64,000 bases of DNA from Cyclobacterium jeungdonense (GTDB lineage: Bacteria; Bacteroidota; Bacteroidia; Cytophagales; Cyclobacteriaceae): assembly GCF_010994275.1 (NCBI RefSeq), contig NZ_WMCD01000013.1, positions 57,362 to 121,361 on the forward strand. Reading direction: 5' to 3'. The notes under the pieces are model-generated. The model did no database searches, was not told where the DNA came from, and saw nothing but the letters and a program-made list of their open reading frames with translations. A program made the position numbers and the translations under genes. This document shows, one piece after another, positions 8,984 through 18,680 of this stretch; position 1 is the first letter of the stretch; every line of letters begins with the position of its first letter.

Positions 8984-9216
8984 ATAAATCAGGTTTTTGG
9001 GAAATAACTTTTGTTAAAACTACTTATTTTTATCGAATTCTAAAATTGTCGTACTTGCGTCCAACCGGAAAGAAATTGGATAAAATCCTATTTTCTCTGT
9101 AAGGTGATAATCCGGATAGGCCCCTATTGCTTTAAAAAATGAAAGGAATGCACTAAGGATCAATCTATTGACTAATGAAGGCTAATTTGAACTATTCTCT
9201 ACCTATAAATAAACGA

Positions 9217-10008
9217 ATGCAGCGAATTAAATTTCTTCTGATCCTGCTTTTTTCGGGATGTTGCAATTTTTCTCTTTTGGCCCAGGAATCAGGGTTTGCT
9301 CCCTATCAACTTATTGCACACAGGGGAGGAGTGGTCAACGATACCTTCCCCGAAAACAGTCTGGCGGCCCTGGAGGAAGCCATAAAGAGGGGGTACGATA
9401 GGGTGGAAGTGGATGTCAGGCTAACCAAAGACAGCGTGTTGATTACACACCACGACCGGGATTTTAAAAGATATTATGGAGTGGACAGGGAGGTGTCAGC
9501 GATGACCTGGGAGGAGATCCGGGAATTAACTGGCAGGCAGGGCCAGCACGTTCTTTCCTTAGCTACCGTTTTGTCTCATTGCCAGGGCAAGATCAAGGTG
9601 ATGATCGATAATAAAATCTCCGGATTCAGCAAGCCTCTTTTTGACTCCCTGCTCGCCTTGCTGGATGCGTATGGACTGCGTTCCGGGGCACTGATGATCG
9701 GTACCGAAGCTTCCACGGAGTATTTTACCGGTAAGCTCAAACTTAGCTGCAGCTTGGACCAACTGAAGGAAAACCGGAACCGTGCCGATTTCAGCCCGGA
9801 CCATTACTACCTGTTTTCCACGGCTATTTCCCCGCAAGATTTCGAATGGGCTACCGAACAGGGTTTTTTGGTGGTAGCCGCAGTGAATGCCTGGGTTTTT
9901 GAAAGCGGCAGGATTCGGGAGCCGGCCGAAATGGTCGTCGAAAACCTAAAACGTGCCGGCGTCCGTACCTTTCAAATAGATTCCGTTTACGAGCCGTTTT
10001 TCAGGTAA
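9217..10008 (+). CDS. Glycerophosphodiester phosphodiesterase family protein
   Basis: An exported GDPD-family TIM barrel of 263 residues. Visible motifs are LIAHRGG (His35), FPENS (Glu46), VEVDVRLTKD (Glu64, Asp66) and ITHHD (His79), the metal and catalytic residues of the family. The signal peptide is MQRIKFLLILLFSG...LLAQ. An ATG at 9175 would add 14 residues before the hydrophobic segment; I prefer 9217 because AAATAAACGA precedes it and the signal peptide then begins normally. In Bacteroidota such proteins hydrolyse glycerophosphodiesters or related phosphodiesters in the periplasm. The stretch 8984-9216 shows nothing I can assign. Confidence 0.86.
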   Translation: MQRIKFLLILLFSGCCNFSLLAQESGFAPYQLIAHRGGVVNDTFPENSLAALEEAIKRGYDRVEVDVRLTKDSVLITHHDRDFKRYYGVDREVSAMTWEEIRELTGRQGQHVLSLATVLSHCQGKIKVMIDNKISGFSKPLFDSLLALLDAYGLRSGALMIGTEASTEYFTGKLKLSCSLDQLKENRNRADFSPDHYYLFSTAISPQDFEWATEQGFLVVAAVNAWVFESGRIREPAEMVVENLKRAGVRTFQIDSVYEPFFR

Positions 10009-10142
10009 GTTGACCGGGTCCTGGCGGGGAAGTAACCATGCCTTTTTATCAAATGCATTGATTTTTTTGAAAATGGGAAATTCGAATTGAATCGGGTTAT
10101 GTACCTTGCGAAAAAGTTGTATCATCCGTTAACTCTTTCGCC

Positions 10143-12428
10143 ATGCTCGTAGAGGCACCCTTTTCCGGAAACCGTTCCCTGACTTCGCAATCCCTTTCTG
10201 CCGACCTGCTGGTCGTTGGAGGTGGAATGGCCGGTATTTGTGCCGCCATCACGGCTGCCCGGCAGGGTTTGGAAGTGGTCCTGGTACAGGACCGGCCGGT
10301 GCTGGGGGGAAACGCCTCTTCCGAAATCCGGCTTTGGATTTTGGGGGCCACTTCCAGTATGGGTAATAACAACCGTTGGGCCAGGGAGGGGGGAATCATT
10401 GATGAAATCCTACTGGAAAACCAATACCGGAACCCGGAAGGAAATGCCCTGATTCTCGATACGGTGCTGCTGGAAAAAGTGACCAGCGAAACCAATATTA
10501 CCCTTTTGCTGAACACGGCCGTTCACGGATGTGAAAAAGATGGGGACAACCGCATCGATGCTGCGCTGGCCTTTTGCAGCCAGAACAGCACTGCGTACCG
10601 GCTGGAGGCTCGTTTTTTCGTGGATGCGTCGGGTGATGGTATTCTTGGCTATTTGTCAGGTGCGGCCTTTCGCATCGGAGCGGAATCCAGGGAGGAGTTT
10701 GACGAAGCCTTTGCTCCGGAAAAGGCCTATGGAGAGCTGCTGGGCCATTCCCTGTATTTCCACAGCAAGGACACGGGAAAGCCGGTGCAGTTTTTTCCTC
10801 CGGCATTTGCCAACACCGACCTGGCCAGCCTACCCCGTTTTCATACTTTCAATCTGTACGACAGGGGTTGCCGCTTGTGGTGGGTGGAATACGGGGGTCG
10901 CTTAGATACCATACACGCTACGGAAACCATCAAATGGGAACTCTGGCGCATCATCTATGGGATCTGGCACCATATCAAAAATTCCGGCGAATATCCCGAG
11001 ATGGAAACGCATACCCTGGAATGGGTGGGCATGATTCCTGGCAAAAGGGAGAGCAGGCGCTTTGAGGGGGATTACATGCTTTCCCAGCGGGATGTGGTGG
11101 AGCAGCGCGCCCATGAGGATATGATTTCCTACGGAGGCTGGGCCCTGGACCTTCACCCGGCGGATGGTATTTATGGGGAGTTACCCGGCTGCACCCAGTG
11201 GCATGCCAAAGGGGTGTACGGCATTCCCTACCGTTGCCTGTACAGCCGGAATATAGAAAACCTGCTTCTGGCAGGCAGGATCATCAGTGCCAGCCACGTG
11301 GCCTTTGGTTCCTCCCGGGTGATGGCCACCTGTGCCCACAATGCCCAGGCAGTGGGAATGGCAGCCGCTCTTTGCCTGGAACAGGGGCTTTTGCCAAGGG
11401 ACCTGATAACTAGTTCATATTTCGACAAGTTACAACAACGATTAATGGGTATGGGGCACTACCTGCCTGGCATACATTTTCGGGATACCGATAACCTGGC
11501 CAAAACAGCAAATTTATCTGTTTCTTCTACTTTTAGTTTGTGGCAGTTACCGGCAGATGCCGGATGGAAAGCCCTGGACAGCAGCATGGCGCAAATGCTT
11601 CCATTGGAAAAGGGCAAGGTCCCGGTTTTTACCTTTGAGGTGAAGGCAAAAAAAGCAAGCAGTCTGGTTCTTCGCTTATTGCACAGTAGTCTGCCGGGTA
11701 ACTTTACCCCGGATAGGCAATTGGCGGAAAAGGAGTTTTCGGTTTCCAAAGGGGTACAGGAACTGACAGTGGATTTTGGGCAACTACTGGATGCATCCGC
11801 GTACTATTTTATAGCTTTTGAGGCAAATCCCCTTGTTCAGGTTGGCATCAGCCAGCTTAGGCTTACCGGGCTGCTGACGGTTTTTAACCGGGTCAATTTG
11901 GATGTAGCTAAGGGAAGCCGGCAGGAACCACCAGAAGGGTTGGGCGTGGATGCATTTGATTTCTGGTTGCCGGAACGAAGGCCGGGCGGACAGAACCTGG
12001 CCATCAGCTGTGATCCTGCCGTAAATTTGTACTCCGCTGAAAACTTGCTTAACGGCATCTTCCGTCCCAAAAACCGAACTAACGCCTGGGTAACCTCACT
12101 TGCTGATCGCGAACCAACCGTAAGCCTTTGCTGGCCGGAATACAAAAATATACGCAAGGTCAGGCTTTGGTTTGATACCGATTTCGATCATCCATTGGAA
12201 TCTACCCTGCGAGGGCATGAGGAGCGTGTAATGCCTTTTTGTGTGCGGGAGTTTCGGCTCTTTGACGAAATGGGAGCGCTCTTGTACAAGGAAGAAAATA
12301 ATCATCAGAGCAGGTATGAAATCATGTTTGCTTCTCCCATAAGGATTAAAAAGCTGGTCCTTCAGCTCAAGCATCCGGGAAAGAAGATACCCGCCGGTTT
12401 GTTTGGCATTGGGGTCTACGAAAGCTGA
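10143..12428 (+). CDS. FAD-dependent oxidoreductase (PF12831 type) with C-terminal beta domain
   Basis: A 761-residue flavoenzyme. Residues 20-45 hold the dinucleotide-binding start DLLVVGGGMAGICAA, followed by RPVLGGNASSEIRLWILGA, a FAD_oxidored hallmark. FVDASGDGILGYLSGA and IPYRCLYSRNIENLLLAGR are further flavin-contact segments; RESRRFEGDY is shared with the other two paralogues here. Residues about 480-600 and 640-761 are beta-rich; the last part resembles a discoidin-like fold (NLLNGIFRP, FDTDFDHPLESTLRG). No signal peptide is seen, so a cytoplasmic location is likely. It is a close paralogue of the protein at 27252. Substrate unknown; the nearby carbohydrate operon suggests a sugar or sugar acid. 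It converges on the LacI gene. Confidence 0.86.
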   Translation: MLVEAPFSGNRSLTSQSLSADLLVVGGGMAGICAAITAARQGLEVVLVQDRPVLGGNASSEIRLWILGATSSMGNNNRWAREGGIIDEILLENQYRNPEGNALILDTVLLEKVTSETNITLLLNTAVHGCEKDGDNRIDAALAFCSQNSTAYRLEARFFVDASGDGILGYLSGAAFRIGAESREEFDEAFAPEKAYGELLGHSLYFHSKDTGKPVQFFPPAFANTDLASLPRFHTFNLYDRGCRLWWVEYGGRLDTIHATETIKWELWRIIYGIWHHIKNSGEYPEMETHTLEWVGMIPGKRESRRFEGDYMLSQRDVVEQRAHEDMISYGGWALDLHPADGIYGELPGCTQWHAKGVYGIPYRCLYSRNIENLLLAGRIISASHVAFGSSRVMATCAHNAQAVGMAAALCLEQGLLPRDLITSSYFDKLQQRLMGMGHYLPGIHFRDTDNLAKTANLSVSSTFSLWQLPADAGWKALDSSMAQMLPLEKGKVPVFTFEVKAKKASSLVLRLLHSSLPGNFTPDRQLAEKEFSVSKGVQELTVDFGQLLDASAYYFIAFEANPLVQVGISQLRLTGLLTVFNRVNLDVAKGSRQEPPEGLGVDAFDFWLPERRPGGQNLAISCDPAVNLYSAENLLNGIFRPKNRTNAWVTSLADREPTVSLCWPEYKNIRKVRLWFDTDFDHPLESTLRGHEERVMPFCVREFRLFDEMGALLYKEENNHQSRYEIMFASPIRIKKLVLQLKHPGKKIPAGLFGIGVYES

Positions 12429-12490
12429 TTCGATATCAGGAGCGCTGCATATCGCTTTCAAAAAAATACCATTGTCTTTTAGCTGATCAT

Positions 12491-13504
12491 TCAGGTGCTT
12501 TCCCTAACCAGTAAGGTAGGTCGGATCACCTCCATTCTTCTTAGATGGGGTTCTCCCTGAAAATCAATTTCTTTCAGTAAAATATTCGCTGCCATTTTTC
12601 CCATTTCAAAGGAAGGTTGGGACATGGTCGTAAGGGCGGGACGCAAATAACGTCCGGTTTCATCGTTTCCAAATCCAGCGATGGATACCTGTTTTGGAAC
12701 CCTAATACCCAATTGCTGGGCTGCATGCAGAACACCAATTGCCAGAATATCTGCAAAACAAATGATTCCATCCGGTTTTTCTTTTTCATTCCACAAGTTC
12801 CGGAAGGCCTTTTCCGCCAGGCCTATGGTAAAGTCTTCCAGCGATACGATATTGCCGTCTTTTGATTTCATACCAGCAGCCTTCAGGGCCTGCAAGTAGC
12901 CGGATAACCTGTCCTTACACACTCCCAGCGAAAGAGGTCCACCGATATAGGCGATGTTTTTTCTACCCTTTTCGATCAGATGACTGGTGAGTTGAAACAT
13001 TCCATTTTGATCATCGGTCACCACTTTGGAGGTGTCTATATTCCCGCAGGCACGCTCATAGAGTACTACCGGAACGGCTCTTTCGAGTACATGGGCCACA
13101 TGCTGAAAGGCACAAGTCTCCTTGGAAAAAGCGATGATGATCCCATCTGCCTTGCTATTGGCAAGGGTTTCTACGATTTCCACTTCTTTCTGATAAGACT
13201 CACCAGATTGAAAAATCATCACCTTATACCCTTCCTTATAGGCAATATTTTCGATACCGGCGATCGAATTGGCCCAGAAGTACCGGTTAATGGTAGGTAC
13301 AACCACTCCCAGTATGCGGGATCTCTTGCTGCTCAGGCCGCTTGCGAGCAGGTTTGGGTGGTAATCCATGGATTTGGCCATGGCTAGCACGACTTCTTTG
13401 GTTTCCTTTTTTATTTCCGGAGAATTCCGCAAGGCCCGGGACACCGTGGCAATGGAAACTTGTAGCTTTTCAGCAATATCTTTAATGGTGGTGGGTTTTT
13501 TCAT
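12491..13504 (-). CDS. LacI-family transcriptional regulator
   Basis: A 337-residue repressor-type regulator. The helix-turn-helix is at residues 4-27 (TIKDIAEKLQVSIATVSRAL), with the hinge helix near 50-58 (NLLASGLSSKRS), then a periplasmic-binding-protein-like effector domain (LGVVVPTINRYFW, GIICFADILAIGVL, SIAGFGNDETGRYLRP). It is divergent from susC, and the space between the two genes contains a long palindrome with the CG-centred LacI-type pattern. It most likely controls the SusC-led operon and its own gene in response to a sugar. Nothing is truncated. Confidence 0.93.
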   Translation of the reverse strand: MKKPTTIKDIAEKLQVSIATVSRALRNSPEIKKETKEVVLAMAKSMDYHPNLLASGLSSKRSRILGVVVPTINRYFWANSIAGIENIAYKEGYKVMIFQSGESYQKEVEIVETLANSKADGIIIAFSKETCAFQHVAHVLERAVPVVLYERACGNIDTSKVVTDDQNGMFQLTSHLIEKGRKNIAYIGGPLSLGVCKDRLSGYLQALKAAGMKSKDGNIVSLEDFTIGLAEKAFRNLWNEKEKPDGIICFADILAIGVLHAAQQLGIRVPKQVSIAGFGNDETGRYLRPALTTMSQPSFEMGKMAANILLKEIDFQGEPHLRRMEVIRPTLLVREST

Positions 13505-13642
13505 TGGTTTAATTTATAGGCAACAATTCTGAATCCAGGCGAACAGGTCTTCAAAGTAAAGGAACTACAGGTAATCGATGGTCACAAGTAAGGCAATTGC
13601 AAATTAACAATAAAAGGCCTCGCATTTTGAATATTTAGTAAA

Positions 13643-13668
13643 TGTAAACGTTTTCGATAACGTTTACA
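13643..13668. promoter_or_regulatory. Palindromic LacI-type operator upstream of susC
   Basis: Arms TGTAAACGTT and AACGTTTACA are perfect inverted repeats separated by TTCGAT, giving 26 bp of dyad symmetry. AACGTT elements are typical of LacI/PurR-family sites. It lies about 140 bp upstream of the divergent lacI-type gene start and 127 bp before susC, so one bound regulator could act on both. No other copy was found in the window. Confidence 0.75.
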
Positions 13669-13794
13669 GTATAATAATTCTATAAATATTGATTTAAACC
13701 TTTTTTATGGCTTAAAACCGTATTAATTTGGAATAATATTCTAATAAACTATTTATTTAATTAATAAAGTTGTGAAACCTAAAATCAACCAAAA

Positions 13795-16700
13795 ATGAAA
13801 ACAAAATTACTCATATGGTTTTGGCTCCTGTATGTTGGAGGGACAGGCCTTGTCCCTGGACAATCTTTTGGGGTTAGTGGTACTGTATTGGATGAAACCG
13901 ACCAGCCACTTCCGGGTGCGAGCATACTGGTGAAGGGTACCAGTACGGGAACCGTCACTGATATTGACGGGAAATATCAAATAAACGTACCTTCACCGGA
14001 GTCTACGTTGGTATTTTCTTTTGTAGGGTACATTTCCAAGGAAATAACTGTCAATAACCAGGAGGTCATTGATGTTTCACTTGAAGCGGATATGTCCGAA
14101 CTGGGAGAGGTAGTCGTTGTGGGTTACGGCACTCAAAAGAAAAGTGACCTCACTGGAGCAGTAGCGACGATTGGTGGTCGTGATTTGGCAGATAGAAGAA
14201 CGCCAAATCTTTCCCAGGCCTTACAAGGGCAGGTTTCGGGGGTGATGGTTACCCGAAACAATAATGCGCCGGGCTCTTCAGCCAATATACGGATCCGGGG
14301 AATCACCACCATTGGGGATAGTAATCCTCTTATTATTATGGATGGAGTACCTGTGAATAGCATTGACCATATCAATCCAAATGACGTAGAAAGTATTTCT
14401 GTCTTAAAGGATGCGGCATCTGCCTCAATTTACGGCTCCAGGGCCGCAGCCGGCGTGATTCTGGTGACTACCAAAAGAGCTAAAAAAGGAGAGTTGAGCC
14501 TGAATTATAATTTTGAGTACGGCACTGAGGTACCCACCCGGATCCCGGAATATGTGGAAGTTACCCGCTACATGGAGATTGTAAATGAACTCCGCTGGAA
14601 CGACAATGGGAATGATGGAAACGAATATCCTTTGTATCCACAGGATATGGTGGAAAATTACCAGGAATTGAACGCTTCCAATCCGGATTTGTATCCAAAT
14701 ACGGACTGGGTTGGGCTCATTCTAAAAAACAATGCTCCCAGGCAGCGGCATTCACTGGATATATCCGGAGGAAGCGAGGCCATTCGAACCAAAGCGTCGG
14801 TCGTATATGACAAATTTGATGCCCTTTACGAAGGTAGAACCTTTGAAAGGGTTACTACCCGAATAAATACGGATGGAAACATTACGAAGAAGCTGGGGTT
14901 TACTGCCGATGTATTTCTAAGAAGAGAGATCCTGAATCAGCCTAGCATCGACCCCATCTATTACATGAATATTTCTGCCCCAGTCTATGCTGCCGAATGG
15001 CAGGATGGCAGGGTAGCCGAAGGAAAAACGGGAGCCAATATCTATGGGCAGCTGAAGTATGGAGGATTTCGCCAAAACTGGGAAAACCAGGTGGGTGGCC
15101 GACTGGGTTTAAACTACGAAATTATTGACGGGTTGAAGGTATCGGCCATAGCTTCTCCTAATTTCGGATTTAACAAAGGTAAAAATTTTCAAAAAAAAGT
15201 GACCTACACTGCCTGGGATGACCCTACGGTGACGCTGGGAACCCTGCAATGGGCCAATTCAACAAATTTAAGTGAATCTCGAAATGACAATTACACCGTG
15301 ACAACCCAGTTTCTGGTAAACTACGACAAGGTAATTGGTAAGCATAGCCTTAGTATGATGGCGGGAAATGAAAGTTATCAGGCTTTTTATGAAAACCTAG
15401 GTGCTTCGAGGGATCAATTCTTACTGGATAATTACCCTTATTTGAACCTGGGACCGCTGGAGTTTAGGGGAAACAGTGGAAGCGCTTTCGAAAATGCTTA
15501 CAACTCCTGGTTCGGCAGAGTGAATTATAATTACGATGGAAAATATTTTATCCAGGGGAACCTTCGGTACGATGCCTCTTCCCGGTTTGCCAGGGATTAT
15601 CGTTGGGGGTCTTTCCCTTCCTTTTCTGCGGGATGGGTGCTTTCCGAAGAGACCTTCCTTCAGGACGCAGGCACCCTTTCTTTCCTGAAGCTTAGAGGTT
15701 CTTACGGAACATTGGGTAATGAGCGGATAGGAAATTATCCTTACCAGTCTACCATTGGCTTTAGTAATGTGCTATTCCACCAGGGCTCCAACGTGGTTTC
15801 GTCACAATCGGCTGCCCAATGGCAATACGCCATACCCGATATTTCCTGGGAAAAAACGGCTTCTTATAATATTGGTGTAGATGCCAATTTCTTCAATTAT
15901 CGGCTACGTTTTACCGGAGAATATTTTAAAAAGACGACCAGTGACATGTTACTTCCTCTAGAAATTCCGGACTACATCGGTTTTGATAATCCAGACCAGA
16001 ATACCGGCAAAATGTTTACTGAAGGATGGGAAATGGACCTGGGATGGGCCGATGACATCAATGATTTAAGTTATTCGGTGAGTTTCAACCTTTCAGACTT
16101 TCGATCGGTGATGGGAGATCTGGGTGGCATTCAGTTCTTGGGAAATCAAGTGAGGATGGAGGACTCTGAATTTGACGAATGGTACGGTTATGTTTCCGAT
16201 GGATTGTACCAAAGCGAGGAGGAAGTAACCAATTCAGCCGTAATGAACGCCAACGTAAGGGCAGGAGACGTAAAGTACGTCGACATCAGCGGGCCAAATG
16301 GGGAACCTGATGGCAGAATCTCTCCTGAATACGACAGGGTATTGCTGGGAGGGAGCATGCCTCGGTACCTGTATGGAGGGAATATCCGGTTGGATTACAG
16401 GGGTTTTGATTTTGGAGTGGTAATTCAAGGGGTTGGTAAACAAAATTCGCGACTATCCGGACTGATGGTACAACCCATTATGGAAAATTGGGGCCATGTG
16501 CCAAAAATCCTGGACGGGGAATACTGGAGTACCTACAACACAGATCAGGAAAATGAAGCGGTCAGTTATCCGAGATTGTCCAGAAATAGCGATGGGAATA
16601 ATTTTGCCATGTCTGATTTCTGGTTAATTAACGGGGCCTATTTTCGATTGAAAAACATATCCCTTGGATACACCTTGCCCCAATCACTTGTAGACAGAAT

Positions 16701-16845
16701 GGGTATGCAAAATATCCGGGTTTATACCAATGCCACCGACCTTTGGACGATTGATAATTATCCTCCCGGTTGGGATCCGGAAGTATCTGCGAGTGGGTAT
16801 CCCATCACCTCCTCGTTTTTAATGGGTGTTTCTGTTCAATTTTAA
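13795..16845 (+). CDS. SusC/RagA-family TonB-dependent outer-membrane receptor
   Basis: A 1016-residue outer-membrane importer. Residues 1-23 are a signal peptide; 27-105 a CarboxypepD_reg-like domain (GVSGTVLDETDQPLPGASIL); then the SusC marker VVVGYGTQKKSDLTGAV leading into the plug domain (SQALQGQVSGVMVTRNN, IRIRGITTIG, VLKDAASASIYGSRAAAGVI), followed by a 22-strand-type barrel ending in a typical C-terminal aromatic (SVQF). It works with the SusD lipoprotein 12 bases downstream to take up oligosaccharides or glycosides with TonB energy. It is the first gene of a long co-directional operon behind the LacI-type operator. Confidence 0.96.
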   Translation: MKTKLLIWFWLLYVGGTGLVPGQSFGVSGTVLDETDQPLPGASILVKGTSTGTVTDIDGKYQINVPSPESTLVFSFVGYISKEITVNNQEVIDVSLEADMSELGEVVVVGYGTQKKSDLTGAVATIGGRDLADRRTPNLSQALQGQVSGVMVTRNNNAPGSSANIRIRGITTIGDSNPLIIMDGVPVNSIDHINPNDVESISVLKDAASASIYGSRAAAGVILVTTKRAKKGELSLNYNFEYGTEVPTRIPEYVEVTRYMEIVNELRWNDNGNDGNEYPLYPQDMVENYQELNASNPDLYPNTDWVGLILKNNAPRQRHSLDISGGSEAIRTKASVVYDKFDALYEGRTFERVTTRINTDGNITKKLGFTADVFLRREILNQPSIDPIYYMNISAPVYAAEWQDGRVAEGKTGANIYGQLKYGGFRQNWENQVGGRLGLNYEIIDGLKVSAIASPNFGFNKGKNFQKKVTYTAWDDPTVTLGTLQWANSTNLSESRNDNYTVTTQFLVNYDKVIGKHSLSMMAGNESYQAFYENLGASRDQFLLDNYPYLNLGPLEFRGNSGSAFENAYNSWFGRVNYNYDGKYFIQGNLRYDASSRFARDYRWGSFPSFSAGWVLSEETFLQDAGTLSFLKLRGSYGTLGNERIGNYPYQSTIGFSNVLFHQGSNVVSSQSAAQWQYAIPDISWEKTASYNIGVDANFFNYRLRFTGEYFKKTTSDMLLPLEIPDYIGFDNPDQNTGKMFTEGWEMDLGWADDINDLSYSVSFNLSDFRSVMGDLGGIQFLGNQVRMEDSEFDEWYGYVSDGLYQSEEEVTNSAVMNANVRAGDVKYVDISGPNGEPDGRISPEYDRVLLGGSMPRYLYGGNIRLDYRGFDFGVVIQGVGKQNSRLSGLMVQPIMENWGHVPKILDGEYWSTYNTDQENEAVSYPRLSRNSDGNNFAMSDFWLINGAYFRLKNISLGYTLPQSLVDRMGMQNIRVYTNATDLWTIDNYPPGWDPEVSASGYPITSSFLMGVSVQF

Positions 16846-16857
16846 ACCAACTTTACC

Positions 16858-18546
16858 ATGAAAACAAATGCGATAATACTTGCGGGAATGGTAGCAGGGA
16901 TGATTTCCTGTGCCGAGCTGGACTTAAACCCGCTATCAGAAGGATCTAGTGAAGCCTGGTATTCCAATGAAACCGAGGTAGAAATGTCTGTAAATGACCT
17001 TTTCAGAGAGGTTTTCTGGCCTGGGTATTCCGATTCCTGGACAGATGATTTCACCAACAGGGAAGCCCTTACTCCTGTCACTAATGCCACCATCAATGGA
17101 GAGTGGGGCACCGTAAATTCGATCTGGAGCAATACGTATAAAGTGATTGCACGATCCAATACCTTGTTGCTAAACATGGAAAAGATTCAGAATACCGTTC
17201 CTGAACAAACAATCAATACGTTTACCGGAAATGCCCATTTTGTGCGGGCAGCTAAATACGCAGACCTGGTATTTTTGTACGGAGATGTGGTCTATTCGAC
17301 TACCATTCTCGATTTGGAAGAGGCCTTTTCCATGGAAAGAACGGATAAAAATACAGTAAAGGAAGCCATTTATGAGGATTTTGATAGGGCAGCAAACCTG
17401 CTCCCTGAATCCTATGGTTCTTCGGAAAATAAATTGGCTACCAAGGGGGCTGCCTATGCATTTAAAGCTCGGTTTGCCTTGCAGATGGGTGATTTTGCAG
17501 TAGCAAGAGATGCAGCTAAAGCCTGTATGGATTTGGGTATATACGAACTATATCCGAATTATTCGGAGTTGTTTCTGACCAGTACCCGGAATCCGCAAGA
17601 AGTTATTTTTGCCATGCCCCGATCTCGTGCCTTGAACGTCACCTGGGGAGTCAGAAATTACCTGCCCAGAAATGCAGGCGGATGGGGTGGTGCGGTTGCT
17701 CCGTCCTGGGACTTATTTCATGCTTTCCTTTGTACGGATGGTTTACCTATTGATGAGTCTCCGCTTTACGATCCCCAGAACCCTTTCGACAACCGGGATC
17801 CCAGATGCGCAGCAACCATCGTTCCGTTTCAATCCCGTCACCTGAACTTTATTTACCAGCCCCATCCTGATTCTACCGAAGTTATGAACTTCAACACGGG
17901 AAACATGCAGACCAATAACGACACCCGTTCGGTGGCGCAATTTGCTTCTTTTAATGGGCTGCTATATAATAAAGGGGTGGATGAAGAATGGCTCCCAAAT
18001 TTTCAAGCGGAAAACGATCAGATTTTGATGCGCTTTGCTGACGTGCTACTAATGTACGCCGAGGCCAAGATTGAGTTGGGAGGAATCGATCCTACCGTTC
18101 ATGAAGCCATGAATGCCGTCCGGGCAAGAGCTTACGGGGTAGCTCCCGAGCAAACCGATGCCTATCCGGCTATTACCCAAACGGATCAAGCTTCCCTGAG
18201 GACTGTCTTGCGAACAGAAAGAAGGATGGAATTTGGCTTCGAGGGCATTCGTTACAGCGATATTATCCGATGGAAGATTGCCGAAAAAGTATTGAACAGG
18301 GATATCTATGGGATGCTGGACGTGGCAGAACTGAAGGAAAAGGTCGTGGACCAGGGTCTTTGGTTTTTTCCAATGACCCCCGAAATTGATGAAGATGGTG
18401 TAGCGGACCTTTCTCCCATGTTTGAAGCTGGATTGGTAAAAAGGCTGGCTATCCGAAGATTTGAAGCACCTAAGCAATACCTTTGGCCCATACCTTCTAA
18501 GGAAATATTAATCAATGCCAACCTGGATCAAAATCCGGGGTATTAA
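16858..18546 (+). CDS. SusD/RagB-family nutrient-binding outer-membrane lipoprotein
   Basis: A 562-residue surface lipoprotein that caps the SusC pore and binds the substrate. The signal peptide ends with lipobox GMISC (Cys18 region). Characteristic SusD segments are AELDLNPLSEGS near the mature N-terminus, the TPR-like helices around YADLVFLYGDVVYST and AYAFKARFALQMGDFAVARDA, and the C-terminal LRTERRMEFGFEGIRYSDIIRW and YLWPIPSKEI. Length is normal. It starts 12 bases after susC and is followed by a strong hairpin before the sulfatase. Confidence 0.95.
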   Translation: MKTNAIILAGMVAGMISCAELDLNPLSEGSSEAWYSNETEVEMSVNDLFREVFWPGYSDSWTDDFTNREALTPVTNATINGEWGTVNSIWSNTYKVIARSNTLLLNMEKIQNTVPEQTINTFTGNAHFVRAAKYADLVFLYGDVVYSTTILDLEEAFSMERTDKNTVKEAIYEDFDRAANLLPESYGSSENKLATKGAAYAFKARFALQMGDFAVARDAAKACMDLGIYELYPNYSELFLTSTRNPQEVIFAMPRSRALNVTWGVRNYLPRNAGGWGGAVAPSWDLFHAFLCTDGLPIDESPLYDPQNPFDNRDPRCAATIVPFQSRHLNFIYQPHPDSTEVMNFNTGNMQTNNDTRSVAQFASFNGLLYNKGVDEEWLPNFQAENDQILMRFADVLLMYAEAKIELGGIDPTVHEAMNAVRARAYGVAPEQTDAYPAITQTDQASLRTVLRTERRMEFGFEGIRYSDIIRWKIAEKVLNRDIYGMLDVAELKEKVVDQGLWFFPMTPEIDEDGVADLSPMFEAGLVKRLAIRRFEAPKQYLWPIPSKEILINANLDQNPGY

Positions 18547-18567
18547 TTTTCGATCATTTCAATTAAT

Positions 18568-18610
18568 AATTCTCTCATTCAGACCGCTTTTTGGTCCGGA
18601 TGAGAGAATT
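18568..18610 (+). promoter_or_regulatory. Strong intergenic hairpin between susD and the sulfatase
   Basis: AATTCTCTCATTCAGACC pairs with GGTCCGGATGAGAGAATT around GCTTTTT (16 of 18 positions complementary). No U-tract follows, only TATATCCTTT. It is therefore more likely an mRNA-processing or stability element, or a partial terminator that lets susCD be expressed above the rest of the operon, than a full stop. Confidence 0.6.
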
Positions 18611-18680
18611 TATATCCTTTCCAGAAAAGTGGTGTTTTCTCTTTACATTCCTGGATGGTGAACCGTTCTTGCAATTGATT

